A stretch of 64,000 nucleotides of DNA from UBA4416 sp964541155 (GCA_964541155.1 CAZIPC010000003.1:124001-188000); one strand, 5' to 3'; positions 34,665 through 44,502 are shown, numbered from the stretch's first letter. Translations and numbers: made by a program. Notes: generated by a model not told the origin, from the letters alone.

Positions 34665-35984
34665 ATGATATCAAATTTTAATAAATCAAATGAATATAGA
34701 AAAAAAATCCATGATTTAATTCCTGGAGGAGCTCATACGTATAGTAAAGGAGATGATCAATTTCCTTTATTATCTCCTGCAGCAATAACTCATGGTAAAG
34801 GAAGCCATGTTTGGGATGTAGATGGCAATGAGTACATAGAATGTCTTTCTGGATTGGCTTCCGTTAGCTTGGGACATGCCTACGAACCTGTAATTGAAAA
34901 AATAGCAGAAGAATTAAAAAAAGGAAATAATTTCTCTCGCCCATCAATTATTGAAAAAGAAATAGCTGAAAAATTTTTAGATTTAGTAGGATCACATGAT
35001 ATGATAAAGTTTGCTAAAAATGGTTCTGTTGTTACTACAGCTGCTGTTAAATTAGCAAGAGCATATACTGGTCGTAAACTAATTGCTAGACCAGTTGATC
35101 ATCCTTTTTATTCTTATGATGATTGGTTTATTGGAAGTACAGATGTGAAAAATGGAATCCCAGATGATATCAGTAAGCTAACGGTTACTTTTAAAGCTGA
35201 CGATTTACAATCACTAAGAGATTTATTTAATTTTTATCCTAACCAAATAGCCTGTGTTATCTCTGAACCAGAAAAAACAAATGTTTTAGAACCCAATTTT
35301 TTAAAAGATGCAATTGAATTAGCGCATAAAAACGGTGCTTTATGGATTATGGATGAAATGATTACGGGTTATAGAACTGATTTTCCTGGTTCAATGAAAA
35401 AATATAATGTAGTACCAGACATGACCACATGGGGAAAGGGTATAGCAAACGGATTTTCTTTTTGTTGCCTTACTGGTAAAAAAGAGGTCATGGAATTAGG
35501 AGGAATCAGACAGGAAGGAAAGGAAAAACTTTTTTTAATTAGCACAACACACGGTGGAGAAACATCTAGTATTGCAGCAGCATTAGCTACAATGGAAGAA
35601 TTTAAAAAACATGATGTCATTCAACATAATCAAAGTTTAGGTCAAAAATTTATAGATGGGTCTAAGCAGTTGTTTGAAACACATGGATTATCACATTCAA
35701 TAAAAAATTTACAATTTAATTGGCATGCATCTTTTGGTTATTTTGATACTGATGGTAACAATTCATTTGGATTAAGAACATTATTTCATCAAGAATTAAT
35801 AAAACGTGGCATATTATTTCAAGGTATCTTTTGCCCTCATTTTTCTCATACACAAAAAGATGTTGAACATATATTAAATGCTATAGATGACTCTTGCAGA
35901 ATATATAAAAAAGCACTAGAGGAAGGATATCAAAAATATTTAATTGGCGAACCTATTAAACCTGTTTTTAGAAAATATATTTAA
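34665..35984 (+). CDS. Class III aminotransferase, glutamate-1-semialdehyde aminomutase-like
   Basis: A 439-residue PLP enzyme of the HemL-like class III group. The PLP lysine lies in TTWGKGIANGFSF, the ring-nitrogen Asp in WIMDEMITGYR, and the substrate/cofactor region in IPGGAHTYSKGDDQFP and FAKNGSVVTTAAVKLARAY. It is far from heme genes and sits between a cytidylyltransferase gene and an SDR gene, so it is more likely to aminate a keto-sugar than to make 5-aminolevulinate. The true HemL is presumably elsewhere. The gap to the next gene is 2 nt. Confidence 0.85.
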   Translation: MISNFNKSNEYRKKIHDLIPGGAHTYSKGDDQFPLLSPAAITHGKGSHVWDVDGNEYIECLSGLASVSLGHAYEPVIEKIAEELKKGNNFSRPSIIEKEIAEKFLDLVGSHDMIKFAKNGSVVTTAAVKLARAYTGRKLIARPVDHPFYSYDDWFIGSTDVKNGIPDDISKLTVTFKADDLQSLRDLFNFYPNQIACVISEPEKTNVLEPNFLKDAIELAHKNGALWIMDEMITGYRTDFPGSMKKYNVVPDMTTWGKGIANGFSFCCLTGKKEVMELGGIRQEGKEKLFLISTTHGGETSSIAAALATMEEFKKHDVIQHNQSLGQKFIDGSKQLFETHGLSHSIKNLQFNWHASFGYFDTDGNNSFGLRTLFHQELIKRGILFQGIFCPHFSHTQKDVEHILNAIDDSCRIYKKALEEGYQKYLIGEPIKPVFRKYI

Positions 35985-35986
35985 TT

Positions 35987-36811
35987 ATGAATATTAAAAG
36001 AACAACGAACCCAAGTGAAATCAATTTTAAAGAAAAATTTGATTTAACAGGAAAAGTTATTGTTATATCAGGAGCATGTGGATTAATTGGGCGAGCTTTT
36101 TGTGAAGCAGTTGCTCAGTTTGGAGGACATGTTGTTGTGGCTGATATTAAAATGGCAAACCCAACAGAACTGGCAAAAGAACTTCAATTGCGTTATAACA
36201 TAACATGTTTAGGCGTAGAAGTAGAAGTTGAAAATAAAGAATCAGTATTGTTATTAAAAGAAAAAGTCATTTCTGAATTTGGAAAGATTGATGGATTAGT
36301 AACAGGCCATCAAAATAAATCACATTTAATATTTGAACCATTTGAAAACGTTAGTGAAGAAAATTGGGATAAAGTAGTTGAAGTAAATTTAAAAGGAACA
36401 TTTTTGTTATGCCAAATATTAGGCTCGTTTATGGCACAACAAGGTAGCGGCTCAATTGTAAACATACCTTCAACGTATAGTGTAGTTGCTCCTAATCAAA
36501 ATTTATATAAAGGAACAAACATGGGATGCCCAGCAGCTTATTCTGCCAGTAAAGGTGGTGTACAAGCTTTATCTCAATATTTAGCGTCTTATTGGGCTGT
36601 AAAAGGTGTAAGGGTAAATATGATTACACCACATGGAGTTTGGAATAATCATGAAGAAACTTTTGAGGAAAATTTTTCGAATTTTAGTCCAATGCAACGA
36701 ATGAGTTATAATCACGAAGTAGCTCCAGCATTAATTTATTTGTTAAGTGATGCGGCTAGTTATGTAACGGGAAATAATATGTTAGTAGAAGGTGGTTGGA
36801 CTGCTTGGTAA
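35987..36811 (+). CDS. Short-chain dehydrogenase/reductase
   Basis: A 274-residue Rossmann oxidoreductase. The cofactor loop is VIVISGACGLIGRAFCEA (a TGxxxGIG variant), with D in VVVADIK suggesting NAD preference. The catalytic Tyr and Lys are in AAYSASKGGVQALSQYLA, and VNIPSTYSVVAP supplies the Ser. Adjacent to the aminotransferase gene, it probably makes the keto group that is then aminated, as PtmA-type SDR proteins are thought to do in legionaminic-like pathways; this pairing is inference. Confidence 0.87.
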   Translation: MNIKRTTNPSEINFKEKFDLTGKVIVISGACGLIGRAFCEAVAQFGGHVVVADIKMANPTELAKELQLRYNITCLGVEVEVENKESVLLLKEKVISEFGKIDGLVTGHQNKSHLIFEPFENVSEENWDKVVEVNLKGTFLLCQILGSFMAQQGSGSIVNIPSTYSVVAPNQNLYKGTNMGCPAAYSASKGGVQALSQYLASYWAVKGVRVNMITPHGVWNNHEETFEENFSNFSPMQRMSYNHEVAPALIYLLSDAASYVTGNNMLVEGGWTAW

Positions 36812-36839
36812 TTTTAAATATTAATTTTAAATAAAAACA

Positions 36840-37892
36840 ATGAGCATTATAAATTTTTTAAATACATATGATTCAAAAAAAATCATTAAGCCATATATTA
36901 TAGCCGAAGCAGGAGTAAATCATGAGGGGTCGATGGATTTAGCAAAACGCTTAATTAATGAAGCCGCCGAAGGAGGTGCTCAAGCTATTAAATTTCAAAC
37001 ATATAAAGCAGATACCATTGCAAGTAAAGATAGCCCCTATTATTGGGATATTTCAAAAGAACCAACTCGTTCACAACATGAATTATTTAAGAAATATGAT
37101 AAATTTTGGAAGAAAGAATATGAAGAGTTAAAAGTATGTTGTGATAAAGCTGGTATAGAATTTTTGAGTACACCCTTTGATAAAGAATCAGCTTATTTTT
37201 TAAATGATTTAATGCCTGTATTTAAAATATCTTCTTCAGATATTACAAATTTTAATTTTATAGAATTACAATGTTCTTTTAATAAGCCAATTATTCTTTC
37301 TACGGGAGCCTCTAATTTATGGGAGGTACAAGAAGCTGTAGATATTATTGAAAAAAACGGAAATAAATTATGTTTAATGCATTGTGTTTTAAACTATCCA
37401 ACTCAAAATAAAAATGCAAATTTAGGAATGATACATGATTTAAAACAACAATTTCCAAATCATGTACCTGGTTATAGTGATCATACACTTCCTCAAAATA
37501 TGGAAGTAATTCATTCTGCGGTTTTATTGGGTGCTGCTGTTATTGAAAAACATTTTACTTTTGATAAATCATTACCCGGTAATGATCATTATCATGCAAT
37601 GGATAAAAAAGATTTACGTGAATTTTGGCGTAGATGGAATATTACTCAAGAATTATTAGGTTCATTTAAATTACATTCGCTTCCAGAAGAAGAGCTAGCT
37701 CGAAAAAATGCACGTAGAAGTTTAGTAGCATCAAAGAATATATCTAAAGGTAAAATCATAGAAGCTTCTGATTTAACTTGGAAACGCCCAGCTCATGGTA
37801 TTAGTGCTAAGTATCATAATCAACTTATAGGTAAAACAGCTTTAGTTGATATTAATGAAGATTGTGTTTTAAAATGGAATATGTTTGATTAA
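36840..37892 (+). CDS. NeuB/SpsE-type nonulosonate (sialic acid-like) synthase
   Basis: A 350-residue enzyme condensing a six-carbon amino sugar with phosphoenolpyruvate to a nine-carbon acidic sugar. The NeuB barrel runs from about 15 to 265: YIIAEAGVNHEGSMDLAKRL, AIKFQTYKAD, ILSTGASNLWEVQEAVDI, VPGYSDHTLP (metal His) and VIEKHFTFDKSLPGNDHYHA (second metal His). The C terminus is a SAF/antifreeze-like domain (ARRSLVASKNISKGKII, then LTWKRPAHGI). Both domains are intact. Together with the SpsF-type gene this strongly indicates a sialic-acid-like sugar in the glycan. Confidence 0.92.
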   Translation: MSIINFLNTYDSKKIIKPYIIAEAGVNHEGSMDLAKRLINEAAEGGAQAIKFQTYKADTIASKDSPYYWDISKEPTRSQHELFKKYDKFWKKEYEELKVCCDKAGIEFLSTPFDKESAYFLNDLMPVFKISSSDITNFNFIELQCSFNKPIILSTGASNLWEVQEAVDIIEKNGNKLCLMHCVLNYPTQNKNANLGMIHDLKQQFPNHVPGYSDHTLPQNMEVIHSAVLLGAAVIEKHFTFDKSLPGNDHYHAMDKKDLREFWRRWNITQELLGSFKLHSLPEEELARKNARRSLVASKNISKGKIIEASDLTWKRPAHGISAKYHNQLIGKTALVDINEDCVLKWNMFD

Positions 37893-38721
37893 AGTGAAAA
37901 TTTTTTTATTTATAACTCATTTATCCCCTAAATCTATTCGTTCTAGCTTAAGACAAGGATTAATAGATACAATGCAGCAATCTTTGTATAATCAATCGTA
38001 TACTCATTGGAAAGCTTTATGGATAGGTGAAAAAGAGTATTGTGATGATAAAATAAAAGAAGTAGCAGTTACTCAAAAAGGTGATTTATCATTGATTTAC
38101 CAAAGAAAAGACGTAATAGAGTATATTAATGATTGTGATTATATTATCAAATTAGATGACGATGATATTATATTGCCTAATACATTAGAAATAGCTTCCA
38201 ATCTTGATTTTGATATGTATTGTGATGAGTACCATACTTTTTATGATATTTCAAGTGGATGTTTAACACAACAAAAACGTAATTGGATAGCTAGCACTTG
38301 TATACATAAAAAAGAATATGCATTCATACATCAAAATGGTTTTGAAAAGACAAGTAATTTCATAAATTCTATTTTTTATGGAGAGCATGGAAAAGATTGG
38401 ATTGCCTTTTATAAGAACAAAAAAATTGTTTATGCGAATAAGAATATGCCTGTATATGTTAGAGTTTTATCTCCAACATCTATAACAGCAGGCGCAAAAA
38501 TATTTCCTGTAAAATCAATCAATGATATTAATATTAATCAATATTATAAGTATTTAAAACAGTTTGGTGTGTGGGATCAATTAAGTTTAAAACAGTTCGA
38601 AATTTTTAAACAAAAATTAGAGCAAAGTTGGGAATATTTTGCGAATGCCAAACAAAAACCAATACAAGGTATTTCTAAGTTTCAAAAACTAAAGTCAAAA
38701 ATTAAAAAATTATTTACATGA
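37885..38721 (+). CDS. Putative GT-A glycosyltransferase
   Basis: A 278-residue protein with features of a GT-A fold: YIIKLDDDDIILPNTLEI is a clear metal/UDP-binding DxD region, and LYNQSYTHWKALWIGEKE matches the acceptor loop of family 2-like enzymes. I could not place it in a named family. A TTG start at 37885 overlaps the NeuB stop; a GTG at 37894 would avoid the overlap and gives a natural MKIFLFITHL start. The location after the NeuB gene suggests it may transfer the nonulosonate, but this is only positional. Confidence 0.65.
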   Translation: MIKVKIFLFITHLSPKSIRSSLRQGLIDTMQQSLYNQSYTHWKALWIGEKEYCDDKIKEVAVTQKGDLSLIYQRKDVIEYINDCDYIIKLDDDDIILPNTLEIASNLDFDMYCDEYHTFYDISSGCLTQQKRNWIASTCIHKKEYAFIHQNGFEKTSNFINSIFYGEHGKDWIAFYKNKKIVYANKNMPVYVRVLSPTSITAGAKIFPVKSINDININQYYKYLKQFGVWDQLSLKQFEIFKQKLEQSWEYFANAKQKPIQGISKFQKLKSKIKKLFT

Positions 38722-40001
38722 TTGAAAAGCAATTAGAGGTATATTTTGATAAACTGTGGCCTATCTGTAGAAGTATTACTGGAAAGGGCTTAAGAGAATC
38801 GCTGCAAATTATACAAGAACTAATTCCATTACAATTAACTGAAATTCCTACAGGAACTAAAGTGTATGATTGGGAAATACCAAAAGAATGGAATATTTCA
38901 GATGCTTATATCATTTGTCCTGATGGTAATAAGATTATTGATTTTAAAATAAATAATTTACATGTAGTTAACTATTCAATTCCTACAAATAAAAATATTT
39001 CTTTTGAAGAATTAAAAAATCATTTACATTATATTGAAGAATTACCAGATGCTATTCCTTATATAACATCTTACTATAAAGAAACATGGGGATTTTGTTT
39101 AACTTACAATCAATTTAAACAGTTAAAAAAAGAAGGCACTTACAAAGTAGTTATCGATAGTAATTTATCAGACGGAAGTTTAACTTACGGTGAATATATA
39201 CTAAAAGGAGATACAGATGAGGAAGTGTTATTTTCAACGTATTTATGTCATCCTAGTATGGCAAATAATGAACTTTCAGGCCCATTAGTAGTAGCTTTTT
39301 TATATAAATTGCTAGCACAATTACCTAATAGAAAATATACTTATCGTTTTTTATTTGCTCCCGAAACTATTGGTGTTATTGCTTTTTTGAGTAAAAATGG
39401 ACTTTATTTAAAAAAACAATTAATTGCAGGTTATGTTGTAACTTGTTGTGGAGATAATGCTGATTTTGTATACAAAGAATCAAAACAATCAAATACATTA
39501 GCCGATCTTGTAGCGAAACATGTTTTAAAATATCAAGATATTCCTTATAAGATAATTCCATTTAGTGTAGGGGGGAGTGATGAACGCCAATATTGTTCGC
39601 CTGGCTTTAATTTACCAGTAGGTTCTTTAACCAGAAGTATGTATCAACATTACAAGGAGTATCATACATCTCTAGATAATAAATCTTTTATTTCTTTTTC
39701 GGCAATGAAAAAAACAATTGACATTTATTTTTCTTTTGCTAATGCTATTGAAGCAAATCATCTATATGAAAACACTATAACGTTTTGTGAACCCCAATTA
39801 GGTAAACGAGGTTTATATCCTTCTTCAGTAAACCCTACAGAGTCTAGAGATTTAATTCATAATCGAATGCATCTTTTGTCATATGCAGATGGAAAACACA
39901 CTCTAATTGAAATTGCAGATTTGAAGAGTATATCTATTATGGATTTATTACCACATATTAAGCCATTAATGGAGGCTGGAATTTTAATAAAGAATAATTA
40001 A
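38718..40001 (+). CDS. DUF4910 aminopeptidase-like protein
   Basis: A 427-residue protein of the DUF4910 group, which resembles M28 zinc aminopeptidases. Typical motifs are LWPICRSITGKGLRES near the N terminus, VYDWEIPKEWNI, and the metal-site block STYLCHPSMANNELSGPLV, with FAPETIGVIAFLS and GGSDERQYCSPGFNLPVGS further on. A C-terminal winged-helix-like tail (HTLIEIADLKSI) follows. No signal peptide is seen. Such genes are repeatedly found in nonulosonic-acid clusters, where their function is unknown; a deacylase or amidase acting on sugar intermediates is one possibility. Confidence 0.82.
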   Translation: MIEKQLEVYFDKLWPICRSITGKGLRESLQIIQELIPLQLTEIPTGTKVYDWEIPKEWNISDAYIICPDGNKIIDFKINNLHVVNYSIPTNKNISFEELKNHLHYIEELPDAIPYITSYYKETWGFCLTYNQFKQLKKEGTYKVVIDSNLSDGSLTYGEYILKGDTDEEVLFSTYLCHPSMANNELSGPLVVAFLYKLLAQLPNRKYTYRFLFAPETIGVIAFLSKNGLYLKKQLIAGYVVTCCGDNADFVYKESKQSNTLADLVAKHVLKYQDIPYKIIPFSVGGSDERQYCSPGFNLPVGSLTRSMYQHYKEYHTSLDNKSFISFSAMKKTIDIYFSFANAIEANHLYENTITFCEPQLGKRGLYPSSVNPTESRDLIHNRMHLLSYADGKHTLIEIADLKSISIMDLLPHIKPLMEAGILIKNN

Positions 40002-40002
40002 C

Positions 40003-41400
40003 GTGAGTACTTTTACAAATTTTAAAACGCAATTTTATTCTCGAATTAATAATTTTGAGTTGTTTGATTGTGGAGATGTTAATCTTTTAAAAGTTGTATT
40101 AGATGGACTTAAAGTAAATTATATCAGCAAAGGAAATGTAAGAGCGTATATTTTTTATCCATTATTTATTTATAATTTTATTTCATTTATTAAAAGAGTA
40201 TTTTTTTTAAAAAAAAATACTCAATTTAATAAAGATAATTTTTTTAAATCAAAAGAAAACACGCAATTTTTAGTTTCAGATATTGGTAGAATTATATATG
40301 ATTCTGATAAAAATCCAAAATCAGTTTATTTTGATAACATTATAAAACACCTTGGAAGGCATGATTGTATAATTGTTTTAGATCAATTAATAGATAAGGG
40401 GTTAGATTATGATATTTGCGTCAGTAAAATCTATGATCAATTAATATATAAACCTTTATCTAAAGATGAAAAAATATTTAGAAAAAATTTACTAAATACA
40501 TTTACAAACATTAAGAAGCAAAATATTTTTACAAGTAAAGAATTAAAAAATATACAATTCGCATTTCATTTGTTTTTTAATCAATTTAAAATATGGAACA
40601 CATTGCTAAATTGTTTTCCTAAATTAAAAAAGGCTTATTTTGTTTGTCATTATCATAAAGAAGGCCAAATTTATGCCCTACGAAAAAAAAATGTTGAATG
40701 TATTGAGCTACAACATGGATTAATTGCACCGCAAGATATATTTTATATTTTCCCTCAACAAATATTAAGTATAAAACACAAGGCTTTATTTCCAGATAAA
40801 ATATTAGTTTATGGCAAATATTGGAAGACAATTTTATTAAAAGGATGCGAATTTTCTGAAAACCAAATTAAAATATTAGGTTATTATTTATATGATAATT
40901 TTTCAAATTTTGAAATAGAAAAAAAACAGTTAGATAGTATAATAAATAATAAAAAAGTTATACTGGTAACTACTCAAACATTTTTACATGATTACTTTAT
41001 TAAATTTATAAAAGAACTTGAATACAAGATTAATACTTTACATGCTGAATATATTATATTAGTTAAACCACATCCTTCAGAAAATATAATTTTATACACT
41101 TCAGAATTTAAAAATTCGGAGTGCGTTAACATATCAACTCTACCTGTAAATTTATTATTTCAAAAAACTAATATTCATATTTCTATATATTCTACAACAC
41201 TTTATGATGCTGTAAGGTTTGGAATTCAAAATTATGTTTTTAAAATCCCTGATTATCAAGATTACACAGACGAAATTATTAAATCTGGTATAGCTAATGA
41301 GATCACATCTATACAAGAACTACTATCTAATAATGAATTACCAATTAAGTATTGTAATAATTTTAATTATTACTCAAAATTAGATTATACTGTTTTATAA
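40003..41400 (+). CDS. GT-B surface-polysaccharide synthesis protein (capsule-transferase-like)
   Basis: A 465-residue protein with a GTG start. The first 170 residues have no recognised motif. The second half looks like a GT-B sugar- or polyol-phosphate transferase: VECIELQHGLIAPQDIFYIF, YIILVKPHPSENIILY, and IHISIYSTTLYDAVRFGIQN, a pattern shared with KpsS/TagF-like and other capsule transferases. Sugar unknown. It sits between the DUF4910 gene and a second acyltransferase-3 gene, 1 and 2 nt apart. Confidence 0.65.
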   Translation: MSTFTNFKTQFYSRINNFELFDCGDVNLLKVVLDGLKVNYISKGNVRAYIFYPLFIYNFISFIKRVFFLKKNTQFNKDNFFKSKENTQFLVSDIGRIIYDSDKNPKSVYFDNIIKHLGRHDCIIVLDQLIDKGLDYDICVSKIYDQLIYKPLSKDEKIFRKNLLNTFTNIKKQNIFTSKELKNIQFAFHLFFNQFKIWNTLLNCFPKLKKAYFVCHYHKEGQIYALRKKNVECIELQHGLIAPQDIFYIFPQQILSIKHKALFPDKILVYGKYWKTILLKGCEFSENQIKILGYYLYDNFSNFEIEKKQLDSIINNKKVILVTTQTFLHDYFIKFIKELEYKINTLHAEYIILVKPHPSENIILYTSEFKNSECVNISTLPVNLLFQKTNIHISIYSTTLYDAVRFGIQNYVFKIPDYQDYTDEIIKSGIANEITSIQELLSNNELPIKYCNNFNYYSKLDYTVL

Positions 41401-41402
41401 AA

Positions 41403-42479
41403 ATGAGTAAACAATTAACATATATGCCAAAGCTAGATGGGTTAAGGGCTATTGCTGCTATTATGGTTTTAATTGCTCATTATCTTGAAGATTTAAAGTC
41501 GTCTGTTTCGTTTTCATATGGAGGAAATGGTGTTCAAATATTTTTCACTATTTCTGGATTTTTAATTACATATATATTAATAAGTCAAAAAAATAAACTT
41601 ATTAGTATAAGTAAAATGAAACAAATTTTAATTTTTATGTTAAAACGTGCCTTGCGTTTATTTCCAATATATTATTTGTTTATAACAAGTTTGTTTATTT
41701 TAAGCAAATATTCGGGCTTATGGCTTTGTAAAGATGGTACAGGATGGTATTATTTTTGTTATTTACAAAATTATTTATTCTACATTTTAAATTTTCAAAG
41801 TAATCTCTTAAATCATACTTGGTCTTTAGCTGTTGAAGAGCAATTTTATTTATTGTGGCCTTTTCTCATATTTTTTATACCAAAAAAACATGAATTAAAA
41901 TTGTTAATTATTGTTTTTATGATCGGAATAATTTCTAAATTTTATTTCTACTATTATTATACAGGAATAGGAACTACCAAAGGTATAACATTAATGCATT
42001 TCGATACTTTAGGAATCGGTTCTATATTAGCATATGTTATATACTATCAAAAAAAATCATTAATTATTTTTTTAGAAAAAAAGTCTACTGTTTTATTTAT
42101 AATATTGTTTTCTTTAACAGTAGTTTTTACTATGTTTAAACTAAATGAATTTTTATTGTCATTATTTTTAGCATTCATGTCTGTGTTATTAGTATTTATG
42201 GCTAGTTCCCAAAAATCTTTTTTCTTAGATTATTTATTTAATCTAAAACCATTAATTTATTTAGGAAAAATAAGTTATGGAATTTATTTATATCACAAGC
42301 CAGTTCCATTTTTATGTAACGCGTTGTTAAATAAACTCAATTTAGAATTTTCTGAAAATAAAATTATATTATTTTCTTTTTATGCAAGTATCTCAATTTT
42401 AATTGCTGTAATTTCATGGTATGTAATCGAGAGATTTTTTATTAAAATGAAAGATAAAATCGATATTCAAAAATGCTAG
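41403..42479 (+). CDS. Acyltransferase family 3 membrane protein
   Basis: A 358-residue polytopic protein with the family signature LDGLRAIAAIMVLIAHYLED, the middle motif HTWSLAVEEQFYLLWPFLI and about ten hydrophobic spans. It likely O-acetylates the glycan at the membrane. The downstream GT2 gene overlaps its end by 7 nt. The SGNH domain is absent. Confidence 0.9.
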   Translation: MSKQLTYMPKLDGLRAIAAIMVLIAHYLEDLKSSVSFSYGGNGVQIFFTISGFLITYILISQKNKLISISKMKQILIFMLKRALRLFPIYYLFITSLFILSKYSGLWLCKDGTGWYYFCYLQNYLFYILNFQSNLLNHTWSLAVEEQFYLLWPFLIFFIPKKHELKLLIIVFMIGIISKFYFYYYYTGIGTTKGITLMHFDTLGIGSILAYVIYYQKKSLIIFLEKKSTVLFIILFSLTVVFTMFKLNEFLLSLFLAFMSVLLVFMASSQKSFFLDYLFNLKPLIYLGKISYGIYLYHKPVPFLCNALLNKLNLEFSENKIILFSFYASISILIAVISWYVIERFFIKMKDKIDIQKC

Positions 42480-43408
42480 TTTCTATTATAATACCTTGTT
42501 ATAATGTAGAAAATTACATTGAGGAATGTTTAAACTCATGTGTTAATCAAACTTATGAAAATATTGAAATTATATGTATTGATAATAATTCAAGTGATTT
42601 AACTTTAGTTAAATTATACGATTTTAAAAAAAAGCATACAAATATAATTATTCTTTCAGAATCAAAATTGGGAGCAAATGCTGCTAGAAACAAAGGAATA
42701 TTATTATCCAAAGGAGATTGGATACAGTTTTTAGATGCTGATGATTTATTAGAACCTAATAAAATTAAACACCAAATAAATTTATTACATAAATGTAATT
42801 TTCAAACTTCATTTATTGCAGGAGCTTCAAAAAAATGTGATTTAAAAAATGATATAACGTTTGATATAAATTTAGAAGAAAATAAATTTATTGGGCCTTT
42901 TATCGGTAAAAGTGGTAATACTTGCTCTAATTTGTGGAACAAAAAAACTTTATTACAAGTTAATAGTTGGGATGAGTCAATTGCTAGTTCTCAAGAATCA
43001 GAATTAATGCTTAGAATTATTTTGAATAATGGTGATTACATATTAGATAATACTCCTTTAACAATCATTAGAGAAAGGAGATCAGGTCGAATATCAGATA
43101 GGAATCCTATTGAAAAATGGCATCAATATATCAGTGTAAGAATTTTATTTCTTCAAAAATTAAAATTAATATTTCCAATAGAGTATAAAAAATACAAATC
43201 AATTTATATATGGTTTCTATTAATATCTATTTTTACATTAATGAAGTTTGATAAATTATCAGGAATAAAACTATTTAATTTACATATAAAAAACAATTTA
43301 AAACTATCAAAGCGCCTCGGATTTAATAATATTAAAATAATATTAATTAAAATTCTAGGAATTAAATTATACTGTAATTTAATTTTAAAAAATAATCTCT
43401 TCAAATGA
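42473..43408 (+). CDS. Family 2 glycosyltransferase
   Basis: A 311-residue GT-A enzyme: VSIIIPCYNVENYIEECLNS, IDNNSSDLT, and WIQFLDADDLLEPNKI (metal-binding DxD), with an acceptor-side SQESELMLRIILNNGDY motif. The C-terminal 80 residues are hydrophobic and basic and may contact the membrane. It overlaps the acyltransferase gene upstream by 7 nt and the WecB-like gene downstream by 4 nt. Confidence 0.88.
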   Translation: MLVSIIIPCYNVENYIEECLNSCVNQTYENIEIICIDNNSSDLTLVKLYDFKKKHTNIIILSESKLGANAARNKGILLSKGDWIQFLDADDLLEPNKIKHQINLLHKCNFQTSFIAGASKKCDLKNDITFDINLEENKFIGPFIGKSGNTCSNLWNKKTLLQVNSWDESIASSQESELMLRIILNNGDYILDNTPLTIIRERRSGRISDRNPIEKWHQYISVRILFLQKLKLIFPIEYKKYKSIYIWFLLISIFTLMKFDKLSGIKLFNLHIKNNLKLSKRLGFNNIKIILIKILGIKLYCNLILKNNLFK

Positions 43409-44502
43409 AAAAAAATATTTTAGTTGTTGTTGGTACTAGACCTAATTTTATTAAGGTAACTCAGTTTAAAAAATGCGCAACTCAATATGTTAACTTAGAT
43501 TTTAAAATAGTACATACAGGCCAACATTACGATGATAAAATGGCTGATGTATTTTTTAGACAATTTAATTTATATCCCGATTATTTTTTAAATATTTCTA
43601 AAAGTTCAACTAGCTCTCAAATCGCTGAAATGATAATAAAGTTAGAGGAATTAATTAACAATCAATATAAACCCGATTTAATTATTGCTGTTGGAGATGT
43701 GAATTCTACACTCGCAGCAGCTATTACTGCAAATAAAATGAGCATTAAGTTAGCTCATCTTGAGAGTGGTTTGCGAAGTTTTGATACTACAATGCCAGAA
43801 GAGCATAATAGAGTAGTTACAGATGCTTTATCTAATATGTTTTTTGTTACTGAGCCAAGTGGTATAAATAATTTAAAAAAGAATAATGTTAATTCAGAAA
43901 ATGTGTTGTATTCAGGAAACACAATGATTGATACATTAATAGCTTATTCAAAAGAAATTGATAAATCTACCATATTAGAAAATTTAAATATCAATACACA
44001 TCAATTTGTATTAATAACAATGCATCGTCCTTCTAATGTTGATAATAAAGAAGGATTATTAAAATTATGTCAGTTGTTAAATACATTAACTTTAAAATAT
44101 AAAGTTGTTTTCCCTATTCATCCCCGAACACTTAAAGCATTAGATGATTTTGATTTAAAACATTATATTGAAAATCAATATAATTTAATTATTGTTGAGC
44201 CATTAGATTATTTTTCTTTTCAAAAGTTAATTAAGGAATCTAAATTTATTATTACAGATAGTGGTGGTATACAAGAAGAATCAACATACCTTGGAGTTCC
44301 TTGTTTAACAATTAGACCAAATACAGAACGACCAATTACTGTAACACAAGGTACTAATACATTAGTTCATTTCGATATAGAATATATTAATCAATATATA
44401 GTTCAAATTGAAAAAGGATTGTATAAAAAGGGACAAATCCTGGATAAATGGGATGGAAATTCTACTTCCCGTATTATTGATTTTATAGATAAAAATATAT
44501 GA
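43405..44502 (+). CDS. wecB: UDP-N-acetylglucosamine 2-epimerase (non-hydrolysing)
   Basis: A 365-residue cytoplasmic epimerase giving UDP-ManNAc (or a related 2-epimer). Evidence: VVVGTRPNFIKVTQF, VHTGQHYDDKMADVFF, LAHLESGLRSFDTTMPEEHN, ITMHRPSNVDNKEG, and ITDSGGIQEESTYLGVPCLT. The pattern follows WecB/MnaA rather than hydrolysing NeuC. It could feed a ManNAc-derived residue, or supply a precursor for a nonulosonate in two steps; no hydrolase is seen. The downstream gene overlaps it by 4 nt. Confidence 0.92.
   Translation: MKKNILVVVGTRPNFIKVTQFKKCATQYVNLDFKIVHTGQHYDDKMADVFFRQFNLYPDYFLNISKSSTSSQIAEMIIKLEELINNQYKPDLIIAVGDVNSTLAAAITANKMSIKLAHLESGLRSFDTTMPEEHNRVVTDALSNMFFVTEPSGINNLKKNNVNSENVLYSGNTMIDTLIAYSKEIDKSTILENLNINTHQFVLITMHRPSNVDNKEGLLKLCQLLNTLTLKYKVVFPIHPRTLKALDDFDLKHYIENQYNLIIVEPLDYFSFQKLIKESKFIITDSGGIQEESTYLGVPCLTIRPNTERPITVTQGTNTLVHFDIEYINQYIVQIEKGLYKKGQILDKWDGNSTSRIIDFIDKNI

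Noticed and set aside
34665..35984. Annotation as hemL for heme synthesis
   Set aside because: All class III aminotransferase motifs are there, but the gene is embedded between a cytidylyltransferase gene and an SDR/NeuB pair, so sugar amination fits better.
43405..44502. Hydrolysing epimerase (NeuC) feeding the NeuB-type synthase
   Set aside because: The motifs TGQHYDDKMAD and HLESGLRSFDTTMPEEHN follow the non-hydrolysing WecB/MnaA pattern, and the gene is about 5.5 kb downstream of the NeuB gene.
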